Origin: Mesorhizobium norvegicum
GTDB lineage: Bacteria; Pseudomonadota; Alphaproteobacteria; Rhizobiales; Rhizobiaceae
Assembly (NCBI RefSeq): GCF_004919685.1
Contig: NZ_SMYZ01000025.1
Span: forward strand, 124,001-188,000
DNA: 64,000 bases
Direction: 5' to 3'
The notes beneath the pieces are model-generated. The model was not told where the DNA came from. It did no database searches and saw nothing but the letters and a program-made list of their open reading frames with translations. Shown here piece by piece: positions 53,216 to 62,898 of the stretch. A program made the translations under genes and the position numbers. Positions within the stretch are counted from its first letter, which is position 1. Each line of letters opens with the position of its first letter.

Positions 53216-54340
53216 ATGGACTACGACTATCTTGTCATCGGCGCGGGCATCTCAGGCTCAGCCGCCGCCTATGAACTCGCAGCCTTGGGGACAGTCGCGC
53301 TCATCGAGGCAGAATCGACGCCCGGCTACCACAGTACCGGAAGGTCGGCCGCGCTCTTCACACCCAACTATGGCGTCGCCACGGTCCGACGCATCAACAA
53401 GACAAGCCAGGCTTTCTTCCTGAACCCGCCAGCCGAATTCTGTGACAGGCCGCTTCTGACCCAACGCGGCATGTTGACGGTGGCCGCTCACGGCGAGGAA
53501 GACCTGCTGGCGCCGATCCTCGATCTGTCGACGGACGGATACGAAATCCGGAAACTGGATGCGGCTGGCACTCTCTCCTTGGCACCGTTGCTTCGCCGCG
53601 AGCGCGTCGCGGCGTCGGCCTTTGAAAGCGGCGTCATGGACATCGATGTCGCCTCCCTCCATCAGGGTTTCCTGCGCGGCATCAGGCGCCGCGGCGGGCT
53701 CGTCCTTTGCGGTAAGCGCATCACGAAACTGGATCGCCGCGACGGCCTCTGGAAGGCTTCGGCGGGAGATTTCTCGGTGAAAGGGCGAATTATCGTCAAC
53801 GCGGCAGGTGCCTGGGCTGGAGAAATCGGCGACATCGCCGGCGCTGGTCCGATCGGGCTGGTGGCGAAGCGGCGCACCGCAATCATCGTCGACGGACCTC
53901 CAGGACTGGACATAGCCAAAATGCCTGCCGTCGACTACGTCGCCGCCGATGCCTACATCAAGCCGGACGCCGGCAGGATCATGGCATCACCGGGCGACCA
54001 GACGCCGATCGAACCGCAGGATATCCAGCCTGACGAATGGGATGTGGCAGTGCTGGTCGATTGGCTGCAGCGCGAGACGCAGGCAACCGTCAGCCATATT
54101 GCAAAGAGCTGGGCGGGCCTGCGCTCCTTCGTCGCCGACCAGGCGCCCGTGCTGGGCTACGACGCTGCGGCGCCCGACTTCTTCTGGCTTGCAGGCCAGG
54201 GCGGTTATGGGATCATGATGGCCCCGGCCCTTGGCCGTGCCGCAGCCGACCTGATTGTTTCGGGATGCCTGCCTGCCGATCTGCTCGCGAATGGACTGTC
54301 CGAGAGGGATCTTTCGCCGGCGCGTTTGGCCCAGCCGTAG
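53216..54340 (+). CDS. FAD-dependent oxidoreductase, D-arginine dehydrogenase (DauA)-like
   Basis: 374 residues. FAD-binding VIGAGISGSAAAYEL is at 7-21 and GYHSTGRSAA near 37-46; the whole length parallels Pseudomonas DauA (FFLNPPAEFC, PLLTQRG, ALHQG-like SLHQGFLRGIRRRGG, AKRRTAIIV, AYIKPDAG, AGLRSFVAD, QGGYGI). By alignment from memory, catalytic-site Tyr53, Arg222, Tyr249 and Arg305 of DauA are kept, but Glu87, which contacts the guanidinium of D-arginine, is lost and His48 is Leu. It probably oxidises a different, perhaps neutral, D-amino acid to a keto acid. Divergent from the peptide-import operon. Confidence 0.82.
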   Translation: MDYDYLVIGAGISGSAAAYELAALGTVALIEAESTPGYHSTGRSAALFTPNYGVATVRRINKTSQAFFLNPPAEFCDRPLLTQRGMLTVAAHGEEDLLAPILDLSTDGYEIRKLDAAGTLSLAPLLRRERVAASAFESGVMDIDVASLHQGFLRGIRRRGGLVLCGKRITKLDRRDGLWKASAGDFSVKGRIIVNAAGAWAGEIGDIAGAGPIGLVAKRRTAIIVDGPPGLDIAKMPAVDYVAADAYIKPDAGRIMASPGDQTPIEPQDIQPDEWDVAVLVDWLQRETQATVSHIAKSWAGLRSFVADQAPVLGYDAAAPDFFWLAGQGGYGIMMAPALGRAAADLIVSGCLPADLLANGLSERDLSPARLAQP

Positions 54341-54368
54341 TCGGCTTCCTGGTTCAGGTTTGATCCGG

Positions 54369-54385
54369 CGGTCATGAGTTGACCG
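54369..54385. terminator. Small stem-loop between convergent genes
   Basis: CGGTCA (54369-54374) and TGACCG (54380-54385) form a 6-bp stem with a 5-base loop in the 63-base gap between the convergent FAD oxidoreductase and GntR genes. There is no T-run, so it is only a possible terminator. Confidence 0.25.
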
Positions 54386-54403
54386 GTCGAACCCGCTTCT
54401 CCG

Positions 54404-55195
54404 CTATTCGCGGTTCATCGGTGGCGCTGGAACACGGGCGGCGGTCTTGCCTGTGCGGGAGAACGACGTGCGAAGACGATAGCGGTCGCCGGCGTAGCGG
54501 ATCGTCGAGGACAGCAGCGGCCGCCCGGATGGATCGACGATCAGCTGGCGCATCACCAGGATCGATTTGCCCACCTCCATATCGAGGTGCCTGGCAAGGA
54601 CCGGATCCGCGCCATGGGCCTCGATCGTCGTCTCGGCGCGCGCCAGATCGACACCGGCCCCGATCAGCAGACCGAACAGCGACGCCGTCCGAAAGTCGAC
54701 CTGGCCGAGATCAGGCCCGAGACCGACGGCAAAAAAAGAAGTGTCGACAGCGACCGGAACCTGGTCGAGGCGCCGGATCCGTTCCAGGTGGAACAGCGTC
54801 GCGCCGGGCGCGATCGAAAGCTCCTCGGCCTCGTCCAGCGAGGCGGGTGCCTGCTCGGCGCGCAGCACGTCGGAGGAGGGGGTCAGGCCGAGTCGCCTTG
54901 CGGTCTCGCTGAAGGATTCCAGCGTGTTGGGAAACTCCTTCGGCACCTTGGCCGAGACGTACCAGCCGCGCCCGTGCGACGGCGTCAGCACGCCTTCCTC
55001 GACGAGGCTCTGCAAAGCCCTGCGCAAGGTGACCCTGCTGATCGACATGCGCGTGAACAGATCGCGCTCGGCCGGCAGGCGCGCGCCGGAAGCAAGCTTG
55101 CCGGTGGCGATCTCCTGCAGGATCGCATCGGCCGCTTGCCGCCAGAGCGGTTCGGGGCCGTCCGACTGCAGTGGCGAGCCCTCCATCTCAGTCAC
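54404..55195 (-). CDS. GntR family transcriptional regulator, HutC/UTRA type
   Basis: 263 residues from a GTG at 55195 that overlaps the oxidoreductase stop (GTGA); an ATG at 55186 is an alternative. Winged helix: LWRQAADAILQEIATGKLASG, then PAERDLFTRMSISRVTLRRALQSLVEEGVL. The UTRA ligand domain follows from about 85 (FPNTLESFSETARRLGLTPSSDVL to RYAGDRYRL). UTRA regulators such as NagR and PhnF bind phosphosugars or other small ligands, which suits the amino-sugar-like operon on the other strand. Confidence 0.87.
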   Translation of the reverse strand: MTEMEGSPLQSDGPEPLWRQAADAILQEIATGKLASGARLPAERDLFTRMSISRVTLRRALQSLVEEGVLTPSHGRGWYVSAKVPKEFPNTLESFSETARRLGLTPSSDVLRAEQAPASLDEAEELSIAPGATLFHLERIRRLDQVPVAVDTSFFAVGLGPDLGQVDFRTASLFGLLIGAGVDLARAETTIEAHGADPVLARHLDMEVGKSILVMRQLIVDPSGRPLLSSTIRYAGDRYRLRTSFSRTGKTAARVPAPPMNRE

Positions 55196-56235
55196 CCATC
55201 CGCCTTCACCTTCTCCCACACGCCCGTTCGCATTGAACGGTAGCAGGCGTCAATTATGTGGTTGACGATGACGCCGTCCTCGAAGGTTTCCATCGGCACC
55301 GTCCCCGCCGCGAAGTGTTCCACAAAATGCCGCATCTGTTGTGAAAAACCGTAGGCCCGGGTTTCCTCGGGCACAGGATAGACCCAGCCGGTCTCGGCAT
55401 CGGCCTTCTCGACGAGATAACCCACCGGTTTCTCTATGAAGCCCCAGACCGGGCCGACGGACGTGTCGGTGACGATGCGGCCGGCGGAGCCGACCAGTTC
55501 GTGGCGCAGCTGCATACCGCCTTTCTCGATCCACGACGATTCGATCGTGGCGAGCTGGCCGCCGGTGAATTTCAACAGCGCGATCGCGGTGTCTTCCCCG
55601 GTTGTCTTATCACCGTGGACCAGCGTTGCACCCCACGCCATCACCTCGGTGATCTCATTGTCCTTGCCGAAGAAGTGACGCGCGCTTTCGACGGTGTGAC
55701 AGCCCATGTCGAGCAGGGCGCCGCCGCCGGCAAGCTCGGCGTTCCAGAAATGTGGCGCGTGCGGCCCGGAATGCGCCTCGCGGGCGCGCATGGTAAGGAG
55801 ATTGCCGATGCCGCCCGCCTGTATCATCTGGTGGGCCTTGGTGATGTTGGGGGAAAAGACGGCGCATTCGGCGTAGCCGTGCCAGATGCCGGCGCGCTGG
55901 ACGATGTCGAGGATCTCCTGCGCTTCCTTGCCGGTGCGCGCCAAAGGCTTGGTGCAGATGACGGCCTTGCCGTGCTTCGCGGCGATCCTGACGGCTTCAA
56001 GATGGATCTCGTTGGGCAGCGCGATCACCACCAACTCGACCGCCGGATCGGCGCAAAGGCTGTCGATGTCCTTGTGCGCGGTGACCTTGGGGCCCCATTT
56101 CTTCGCGAAGGCCGTGGCGCGCTCGAAACTGCGCGACGAGCAGGCGACGAGTTCGGCGTTGCGCACGTCGAGCAGCGAGTCCGCATAGGTCTCGGCGATA
56201 AAGCCCGAGCCCAGAATCCCAACTCCAATCATCAA
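55192..56235 (-). CDS. Gfo/Idh/MocA family oxidoreductase
   Basis: 347 residues; tandem ATGs at 56235 and 56232 after GGGAGGA. N-terminal NAD(P)-binding motif GILGSGFIAETYADSL, then CTKPLARTGKEAQEI with the catalytic Lys of the E-K-P/T-K-P motif. The C-terminal domain has GGGALLDMGCHTVESARHFFG. Members oxidise or reduce sugar hydroxyl groups. It is divergent from the sugar-import operon and upstream of the GntR gene on the same strand. Confidence 0.87.
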   Translation of the reverse strand: MMIGVGILGSGFIAETYADSLLDVRNAELVACSSRSFERATAFAKKWGPKVTAHKDIDSLCADPAVELVVIALPNEIHLEAVRIAAKHGKAVICTKPLARTGKEAQEILDIVQRAGIWHGYAECAVFSPNITKAHQMIQAGGIGNLLTMRAREAHSGPHAPHFWNAELAGGGALLDMGCHTVESARHFFGKDNEITEVMAWGATLVHGDKTTGEDTAIALLKFTGGQLATIESSWIEKGGMQLRHELVGSAGRIVTDTSVGPVWGFIEKPVGYLVEKADAETGWVYPVPEETRAYGFSQQMRHFVEHFAAGTVPMETFEDGVIVNHIIDACYRSMRTGVWEKVKADG

Positions 56236-56409
56236 GTCCTCCCAGATTTTTTGCCATCAGATTGGTGCTGCTCAGCCTGGGCAGCGACTGCTTGATAGAA
56301 AAGACAACACAATACCACTTGTCACAACATGTATCAGTAGGTATGGTCCGAGGCAACAGTGCAAAATCGTGAATCCACACGAGGCACCATCTTGAGGGAG
56401 AGCAGGAAA
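56236..56409. promoter_or_regulatory. Divergent promoter region with candidate GntR/UTRA operator
   Basis: The 174-base gap contains TTGT-C-ACAA (56319-56327), a short perfect dyad, flanked by ATACC at 56312-56316 and a GGTAT further right. Dyads of this kind are common for HutC-type GntR proteins, and the GntR gene at 54404 belongs to the leftward operon, so autoregulation plus control of the importer is plausible. The ribosome site GAGGGAGAGCAGGAAA precedes 56410. Confidence 0.4.
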
Positions 56410-57678
56410 ATGCGTTCCATACGTGTATCGATCCCGCTGGCGGCAACGCTTGGCGTGATGTTTTCAGGCAGCGTCGGCGCCGCGTTTGCCGACCCTGTGA
56501 CCATCACCTTGAACAGCTGGCGGACCGAGGACATCGCTGTCTGGCAGGACACGATCCTGCCCGCCTTCGAAGCCAAGCATCCCGACATCAAGGTAGAGTT
56601 CGCGCCGATCAACACCAATGAATACAATGCCGCCGTTCAGTCGCAGATCGAGGGCGGTGCCGGTGGCGACCTGATCACCTGCCGCCCCTTCGACGTGAAC
56701 CGCGAATGGATCAAGCGCGGCTATTTCGAATCGCTCGAAGGGCTGCCGGGCCTAGCGAATTTCGACAAGACCTCCCGTGCGGCATGGAGCGGCGCCGACG
56801 ACAAGACCTACTGCCTGCCGGTCGCCGCTGTGCTCGCCGGCTTCTACTACAACGCCGACATCTTCAAGGAGCTGGGCCTCAAGGTGCCGACCACCAGCGC
56901 CGAGTTCATCGACGTTCTCCAGGCGATCAAGAAGGACGGCCGCTACACGCCGCTGGCCTACGGCTCGGCCGAATCCTGGCAGCTCGCCTATAACGGCCTC
57001 TACAGCATCGGCCCCGCTTACTGGAAAGGCGAGGAGGGCCGGCTTGGCCTCATCGATGGCAAGAAGAAACTCACCGACCCGGAATTCGTCGACGCCATCG
57101 CCGCTTTCGGGGCCTGGAAGCCGTTCCTGCCCGCCGGGCAGGAAAGCCTGAACTATGCCGACATGACGCAGTTGTTCACGCTCGGCAAGGCGGCCATCCT
57201 TCCCGACGGTTCATGGGACATCAACCAGGCGACCTCGACCGGCCTCAATGTCGGCGTGTTCGGCCCGCCGGTGCCGAAGGCCGGCGACCAGCGCTATCTG
57301 CAGGAGATGCCGGACATGGGCATCGGCATCAACGCCAAGAGCGCGCACAAGGACGCGGCCAAGACCTTCCTCGACTGGGTGGCCGGGCCTGAGTTCCAGG
57401 AACTCTACGTCAACGCCGCTCCCGGTTTCTTTGCCATGAGCAGCAAGCCGGTCACCTACAAGAACAAGCTGGCGCAGGATTTCGCCGACCTGAAGAAAGG
57501 CGCCCAGCTGACGCCGCGCCTGGCGCTGGATCGGCTCAGCGCCGGCACGCCGCCGCTCGACGACGAGACCTGGCGCCTGCTGCAGGTGATGTTCACAAAG
57601 TCCGACGTCACCCCGCAGCAGGTTGCGACCGAACTCCAGGCCGGGCTCGCCTCCTGGTACGGACCGCAAAAGAAGTAA
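56410..57678 (+). CDS. Sugar ABC transporter substrate-binding protein (family 1, CUT1)
   Basis: 422 residues from ATG 56410. Sec signal peptide (SIRVSIPLAATLGVMFSGSVGAAFA, cleavage near 28). The mature protein starts PVTITLNSWRTEDIAVWQDTILPAFEAKHPDIKVEF, typical of family 1, with GIGINAKSAHKDAAKTFLDWVAGPEFQ near the end. It heads the importer genes. Two stem-loops follow its stop. Confidence 0.9.
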   Translation: MRSIRVSIPLAATLGVMFSGSVGAAFADPVTITLNSWRTEDIAVWQDTILPAFEAKHPDIKVEFAPINTNEYNAAVQSQIEGGAGGDLITCRPFDVNREWIKRGYFESLEGLPGLANFDKTSRAAWSGADDKTYCLPVAAVLAGFYYNADIFKELGLKVPTTSAEFIDVLQAIKKDGRYTPLAYGSAESWQLAYNGLYSIGPAYWKGEEGRLGLIDGKKKLTDPEFVDAIAAFGAWKPFLPAGQESLNYADMTQLFTLGKAAILPDGSWDINQATSTGLNVGVFGPPVPKAGDQRYLQEMPDMGIGINAKSAHKDAAKTFLDWVAGPEFQELYVNAAPGFFAMSSKPVTYKNKLAQDFADLKKGAQLTPRLALDRLSAGTPPLDDETWRLLQVMFTKSDVTPQQVATELQAGLASWYGPQKK

Positions 57679-57692
57679 TCCGGCACCGCTTC

Positions 57693-57757
57693 GCGCATGC
57701 CTTGCCAGCCGGCTAGGCATGCGCAAGCCTCCCGGCATGCCAGCGCATTCGTGCCGG
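57693..57757 (+). promoter_or_regulatory. Two stem-loops after the sugar-binding-protein gene
   Basis: First: GCGCATGCCT (57693-57702) with AGGCATGCGC (57715-57724), a perfect 10-bp stem whose loop contains the palindrome AGCCGGCT. Second: CCGGCA (57732-57737) with TGCCGG (57752-57757). No T-run follows. They start 14 bases past the stop and precede the permease start. An alternative permease ATG at 57719 would fall inside the first stem, which argues for the later start. Confidence 0.6.
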
Positions 57758-57778
57758 CATGAAGATGAGGTTTTTCCG

Positions 57779-58666
57779 TTGATATCTCCCGCTGCCGCTT
57801 ATCGAAACCTGTTGCTGTTCGTGCTGCCGGCTCTGGCCGTCTACCTGGTCTTTGCCGTGTTGCCGCTGGCGACCTCGATCGTCATGAGCTTCTTCCAGAC
57901 CAATGGCGCCTCGGGTGACATTTTTGTCGGCCTCGCCAATTACGAGCGCCTCTTCACCCACCCGACCATCAGCGCCCGCTTCTGGAATGCATTGCTCAAC
58001 AACATGCAATATTTCGCCATCCATCTGATTGTCGAAGTGCCGATGGGTCTGCTGCTGGCGGCATTGCTGACATCGGGAAAACTGGCGCGGTCGGAAGGCA
58101 TCTACCGCACCTTGCTGTTCATTCCGGCCACGCTGTCGGTGGTCATCGTCGGCTTCGTCTGGCGCCTGATCATCAACCCGCTCTGGGGCCTGGTCGGCTT
58201 TCCGTTGCTGGGCACGGAATCGACCGCGCTCACCACCATCTCGCTGATGTCGGTCTGGCAATATTTCGGCATCCCCATGGTCTTCCTCTACAGCGCCCTG
58301 CTGGCCGTGCCCAATGAGCTTGTCGAGGCCGCCAACATCGATGGCGCCGGCGGCTGGACGACCTTCTGGAAGATCAAGTTTCCGCTGATCGCGCCGCAGT
58401 TCGGGCTGATCGCGATCCTCACCTACATCTGGACGTTCAACGGCTTCGACCTGGTGTTCGCGCTCAACGGATCGGCGCCCGGGCCGAACTACAGCACCGA
58501 CATTCTCGGCACCTATTTCTACCGCACCTTCTTCGGGTCGAGCGGACAGCTTGCCGATCTCGATCTCGGTGCCGCGGTCGCGACGATCATCTTCCTCACG
58601 GTGCTGTTGGTGACCGCGGCCTATTTCTGGCTGATCCAGCGCCGCCTGAAATCCTATTCGGTCTAG
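57779..58666 (+). CDS. Sugar ABC transporter permease (MalF/UgpA-like)
   Basis: 295 residues from a TTG at 57779 with GATGAGG before it; in-frame ATGs at 57719 and 57737 lie within the hairpins. Six hydrophobic segments are visible, beginning YRNLLLFVLPALAVYLVFAVLPLATSIVMSF. The ATPase-contact loop VEAANIDGAGGWTTFWKIKFPLIAPQF is near 180-207. Confidence 0.85.
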   Translation: MISPAAAYRNLLLFVLPALAVYLVFAVLPLATSIVMSFFQTNGASGDIFVGLANYERLFTHPTISARFWNALLNNMQYFAIHLIVEVPMGLLLAALLTSGKLARSEGIYRTLLFIPATLSVVIVGFVWRLIINPLWGLVGFPLLGTESTALTTISLMSVWQYFGIPMVFLYSALLAVPNELVEAANIDGAGGWTTFWKIKFPLIAPQFGLIAILTYIWTFNGFDLVFALNGSAPGPNYSTDILGTYFYRTFFGSSGQLADLDLGAAVATIIFLTVLLVTAAYFWLIQRRLKSYSV

Positions 58667-58674
58667 GAGCAGAG

Positions 58675-59565
58675 ATGAGCGCCCCCGACCTCCGCATATC
58701 AGACCTCACCATACCAGCCGCCCGCCGCCGCCAGGACCGCGAGCCCTGGACGTTCGAGCGCATCATCGTGCACGCGCTGCTGATCGTCTTCGTCATCCTC
58801 GCCATCGGGCCGGTGCTGATCGTCATCATCAATTCGCTAAAGACGACGCCTGCGATCTTCGGCGGGCCGTTCGACCTGCCGACGGCCAAGACCTTCAGCC
58901 TCGAAGGCTACAAGCGGGTCTTCACCCGCGGCAATTTCATCGTCAATTATCGCAACAGCCTGGTCGTCACGGTGACGACGATCGTGCTGACGGTGGTGCT
59001 GTCGACGCTCGCCGCCTTTGCCCTGGTCGAGTACCGGGTGCGTGTCGCCTCGCTGCTCGCCGGCCTGTTCGTGCTCGGCATCATGCTGCCGATCCGGCTC
59101 GGCACCATCCCGCTGATCCAGATGATGCTGGCCTGGAAGCTGATGGATACGCTGGCGGCGCTTATCCTCGTCTACACGGCGATGAGCATCCCGATCGCGG
59201 TGACGCTGATGGTCACCTATTTCCGCACCGTCCCGACCGATCTCAAGGAAGCGGCGCGCATGGATGGGGCGAGTGAGCTGCGCACCTTCTGGATCGTGCT
59301 GCCATTGGTCAGACCGGGCCTCGCCGCGGTGGCCGCGCTGACCATGCTGCCGGTCTGGAACGACCTCTGGTTCCCGCTGATCCTGGCGCCCAGCCGACAG
59401 AACCAGACGGTGACGCTCGGCGTGCAGCAGTTCGTCGGCCAGTTCATGAACGACTATCCGGCACTGCTTGCCGCGCTGACGCTCGGCGCGGTGCCGCTGG
59501 TCGTCCTGTTCACCCTGTTTTCGCGGCAATTCATCAGCGGCCTGAGCAAGGGCTACAGCAAATAA
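58675..59565 (+). CDS. Sugar ABC transporter permease (MalG/UgpE-like)
   Basis: 296 residues, eight bases after the first permease. A hydrophilic N-terminus of about 30 residues is followed by IIVHALLIVFVILAIGPVLIVIINSLKT. The MalG-type loop DLKEAARMDGASELRTFWIVLPLVRPGLAAV is near 185-215. It forms the channel with the upstream permease. Confidence 0.9.
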   Translation: MSAPDLRISDLTIPAARRRQDREPWTFERIIVHALLIVFVILAIGPVLIVIINSLKTTPAIFGGPFDLPTAKTFSLEGYKRVFTRGNFIVNYRNSLVVTVTTIVLTVVLSTLAAFALVEYRVRVASLLAGLFVLGIMLPIRLGTIPLIQMMLAWKLMDTLAALILVYTAMSIPIAVTLMVTYFRTVPTDLKEAARMDGASELRTFWIVLPLVRPGLAAVAALTMLPVWNDLWFPLILAPSRQNQTVTLGVQQFVGQFMNDYPALLAALTLGAVPLVVLFTLFSRQFISGLSKGYSK

Positions 59566-59631
59566 CCGGACGTCCCACGCCAGCGGCAATTTTCGCACGC
59601 ACCACCAATTTCGAACTGATGGAACACCAAG

Positions 59632-60675
59632 ATGCAAATAGGCAATTACATCCGCCTGCAGCCCTCGACCCTCACCAGGCTACCCGCCGCCATCAGCGCG
59701 GAGCTCGACGGGTTTGCCAGCCTGCGCCAGAAGCCGCAGCGCATCGTGCTGCTTGGCACAGGCTCGTCGATGAATGCCTTGCTGGCCGGCGCCGAGGCGC
59801 TGGAGGAGGGCACCGGCGCTTCGGTGATCGCCAAGGAGCCGGAGGCGTTCCTGCGCCTGCCGCCCAGGGCATCGGACCAGCGCACGCTGGTTCTGGCCGC
59901 CTCCCAGTCCGGCATGAGCATCACCACGATCGAAGCGGTGCGCCTGTCGGTGGCGCGGGGCTTTCCCACCCTTGTCATCACCGGTGAGGAGGGCAGCCTG
60001 ATTACCGAGACCGGCGCCGAAGTGATTGTCATGCCGATCGGCCCGGAGACAGTCGGTCCCAAGACCATGGGTTACACCGCCACTGTCATCTCGGTGCTGG
60101 CGGTGGCGGCCAAGCTCTCCAACAAGACGGTCGATCTGTCAGGGCTGCTCGCGCAACTGGAGCAGACCGCCGAAACCGGCCTTGCCGCTGCAAAAGATCT
60201 GGTCACCCGCTTCGGCGTTCCCGACTACATACTGGTCGCCGGACAGGCGACGCACCTTGGCACCGCACTCGAAGCCTCGCTCAAGATCGCCGAGATCAGC
60301 GGCGTGCCGACTGCCGCCTTCGACACCGAGGAGGCCCTGCATGGGCATGTCTATGGCACGACTGACAAAAGCCTGGTGATCGCCATCGCGCAGACCGAGA
60401 CCGAGGCGAAGGTCGCCGCCAATCTCGGCGAGGCGCTGGCCGAGCTCGGGCCGCGCACCGTCGTCCTCAACCTCTCCGGCCATCCGACCCGCTTCGACCT
60501 CGATGTCAGCTGGCCGGCCGCACCGGAACAGCAATGGCTCGCCGGCTGCTGGGCGCCGATGCCGCTGCAATGGTATGGCTGCGAACTGGCAATCGCGCGC
60601 GGCATCGATCCGGACAAGATGATCTACCCCAACCTCGGACGGCGGCTCAACGTGCGCATCCGCAAGGAGGCCTGA
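59632..60675 (+). CDS. SIS domain protein, GlmS isomerase-domain/AgaS-like
   Basis: 347 residues with two SIS modules: RIVLLGTGSSMNALLAGAEALEE and VLAASQSGMSITTIEAVRLSVARG in the first, YILVAGQATHLGTALEASLKIAEISGVPTAAFDTEEALHGHVYGTTD in the second. That is the layout of glucosamine-6-phosphate isomerase/deaminase-like proteins. With the following ROK kinase it fits an amino-sugar route: phosphorylate the imported sugar, then deaminate or isomerise it. Confidence 0.85.
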   Translation: MQIGNYIRLQPSTLTRLPAAISAELDGFASLRQKPQRIVLLGTGSSMNALLAGAEALEEGTGASVIAKEPEAFLRLPPRASDQRTLVLAASQSGMSITTIEAVRLSVARGFPTLVITGEEGSLITETGAEVIVMPIGPETVGPKTMGYTATVISVLAVAAKLSNKTVDLSGLLAQLEQTAETGLAAAKDLVTRFGVPDYILVAGQATHLGTALEASLKIAEISGVPTAAFDTEEALHGHVYGTTDKSLVIAIAQTETEAKVAANLGEALAELGPRTVVLNLSGHPTRFDLDVSWPAAPEQQWLAGCWAPMPLQWYGCELAIARGIDPDKMIYPNLGRRLNVRIRKEA

Positions 60676-61604
60676 TGGTAACCGCGATCGGAATCGACAT
60701 TGGCGGCAGCCTGGTCAAGCTCGGTGCCGTCGACGGTTCGGGCAAGGTGCTGGCGCGCGGCGCAGTGCCTGTGCATCGGGATATCGAGTTCGCCGAGTTC
60801 GTGCATCTGGTCACCAGCGCCACTGAGGACCTGACACGCGAGTTTCCCGACATCACGGCCATCGGCATTGGTGTGCCCGGTACGCCAAATCCCGAGACCG
60901 GCATGCTCAACGGCCGCTGCCCGGCGATCCCGGCGCTGTTGAAGGGTTCGCTGTCAAAACTGTTCGGCATCCGCTTCGGCGTTCCGGCCATTGTCCGCAA
61001 CGATGCCGTCTGCGCCACCCATGGCGAGATGCGGCATGGCGCCGGCCGTCCGTTCTCCCGCTTTGCGCTGCTGACGCTCGGCACCGGTATCGGCGGCGCC
61101 ATGGTCATCGACCGCAAGGTGATCGACGGGCCGGACGGGCTGCCGCCGCAACTTGGCTGCATCTCGCTCGATCCGGCGCGCACCGACATTGCCGATCCGG
61201 TGCCGGGCATGGTCGAGAACCTGGCCAGCGCCCGCGCGCTCGTCAACCGCTATCGCCAGCTCAAACCGGGCACCGACGCCACCAATGCCGAGGCGGTCTG
61301 CGATCTTGCCAAGGCGGGCGACCCGATCGCGCTGCAGGTTGTCGATGAGGTGGCGCGCTGGCTCGGCCAGATGATTGGCATCATGTCGAACATGCTCAAC
61401 ATCGAGGCCGCGATCATCGGCGGTGGGCTGGCGCTGGCCGGTCCGTTCTTTACCGACCGTATTGCCCGCAATGTCAGGGATTTCGTGCTGCTCAAGCCCG
61501 GCCGCCCGCCGGTGATCGTGGCGGTGGAGCATGGCAACGATGCCGGCGTGATCGGTGCGGCCGCACTGGCGCTCGACATGTTCGCGCCCACGGCAAAGGA
61601 ATAG
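60675..61604 (+). CDS. ROK family sugar kinase
   Basis: 309 residues; the ATG at 60675 shares one base with the upstream stop and follows AAGGAGG. Phosphate-binding IGIDIGGSLVKLGAVD is near the start, and LLTLGTGIGGAMVIDRKV and the adenosine motif AAIIGGGLALAGPFF are present. The usual ROK zinc-binding Cys cluster is not evident: LPPQLGCISLDP stands in that region with a single Cys. The likely substrate is an amino sugar or related hexose. Confidence 0.85.
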   Translation: MVTAIGIDIGGSLVKLGAVDGSGKVLARGAVPVHRDIEFAEFVHLVTSATEDLTREFPDITAIGIGVPGTPNPETGMLNGRCPAIPALLKGSLSKLFGIRFGVPAIVRNDAVCATHGEMRHGAGRPFSRFALLTLGTGIGGAMVIDRKVIDGPDGLPPQLGCISLDPARTDIADPVPGMVENLASARALVNRYRQLKPGTDATNAEAVCDLAKAGDPIALQVVDEVARWLGQMIGIMSNMLNIEAAIIGGGLALAGPFFTDRIARNVRDFVLLKPGRPPVIVAVEHGNDAGVIGAAALALDMFAPTAKE

Positions 61605-61608
61605 CGTC

Positions 61609-62700
<1,092 letters not shown>

Positions 62701-62898
62701 GCGCACCGGCGTATCGACACGGCATGCAGCGCGCGGGAGTTCGGTCCCCCGCCACACTTTCGCGTGTCAAAAACAAAAACAATATATTATTTATTGACAA
62801 ATATAATTTTGGAGCGAATTTTTAGGTGCGGCGCCAGACGGCCGTGATGGCCTTCGACGCGCGAAGCCATCTCAACGCAGTCCCAGGAATTGCCGGTC
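62701..62898. promoter_or_regulatory. Intergenic region with GC stem-loop and an AT-rich island
   Basis: The left part holds an imperfect stem (GCGGGA at 62733-62738 against TCCC/CGC at 62745-62752, one bulge), a possible transcription end for the sugar operon. The right part, 62767-62825, is strikingly AT-rich against the surroundings and contains TTGACA (62794-62799) and TATAAT (62802-62807). These are only two bases apart and cannot be one promoter, but either may pair with a weaker partner. It probably holds the promoter for the importer at 62899. No gene is visible. Confidence 0.4.

Noticed and set aside
62794-62807. TTGACA plus TATAAT as a single sigma-70 promoter
   Set aside because: The two hexamers are separated by only two bases, far from the 16-18 needed.
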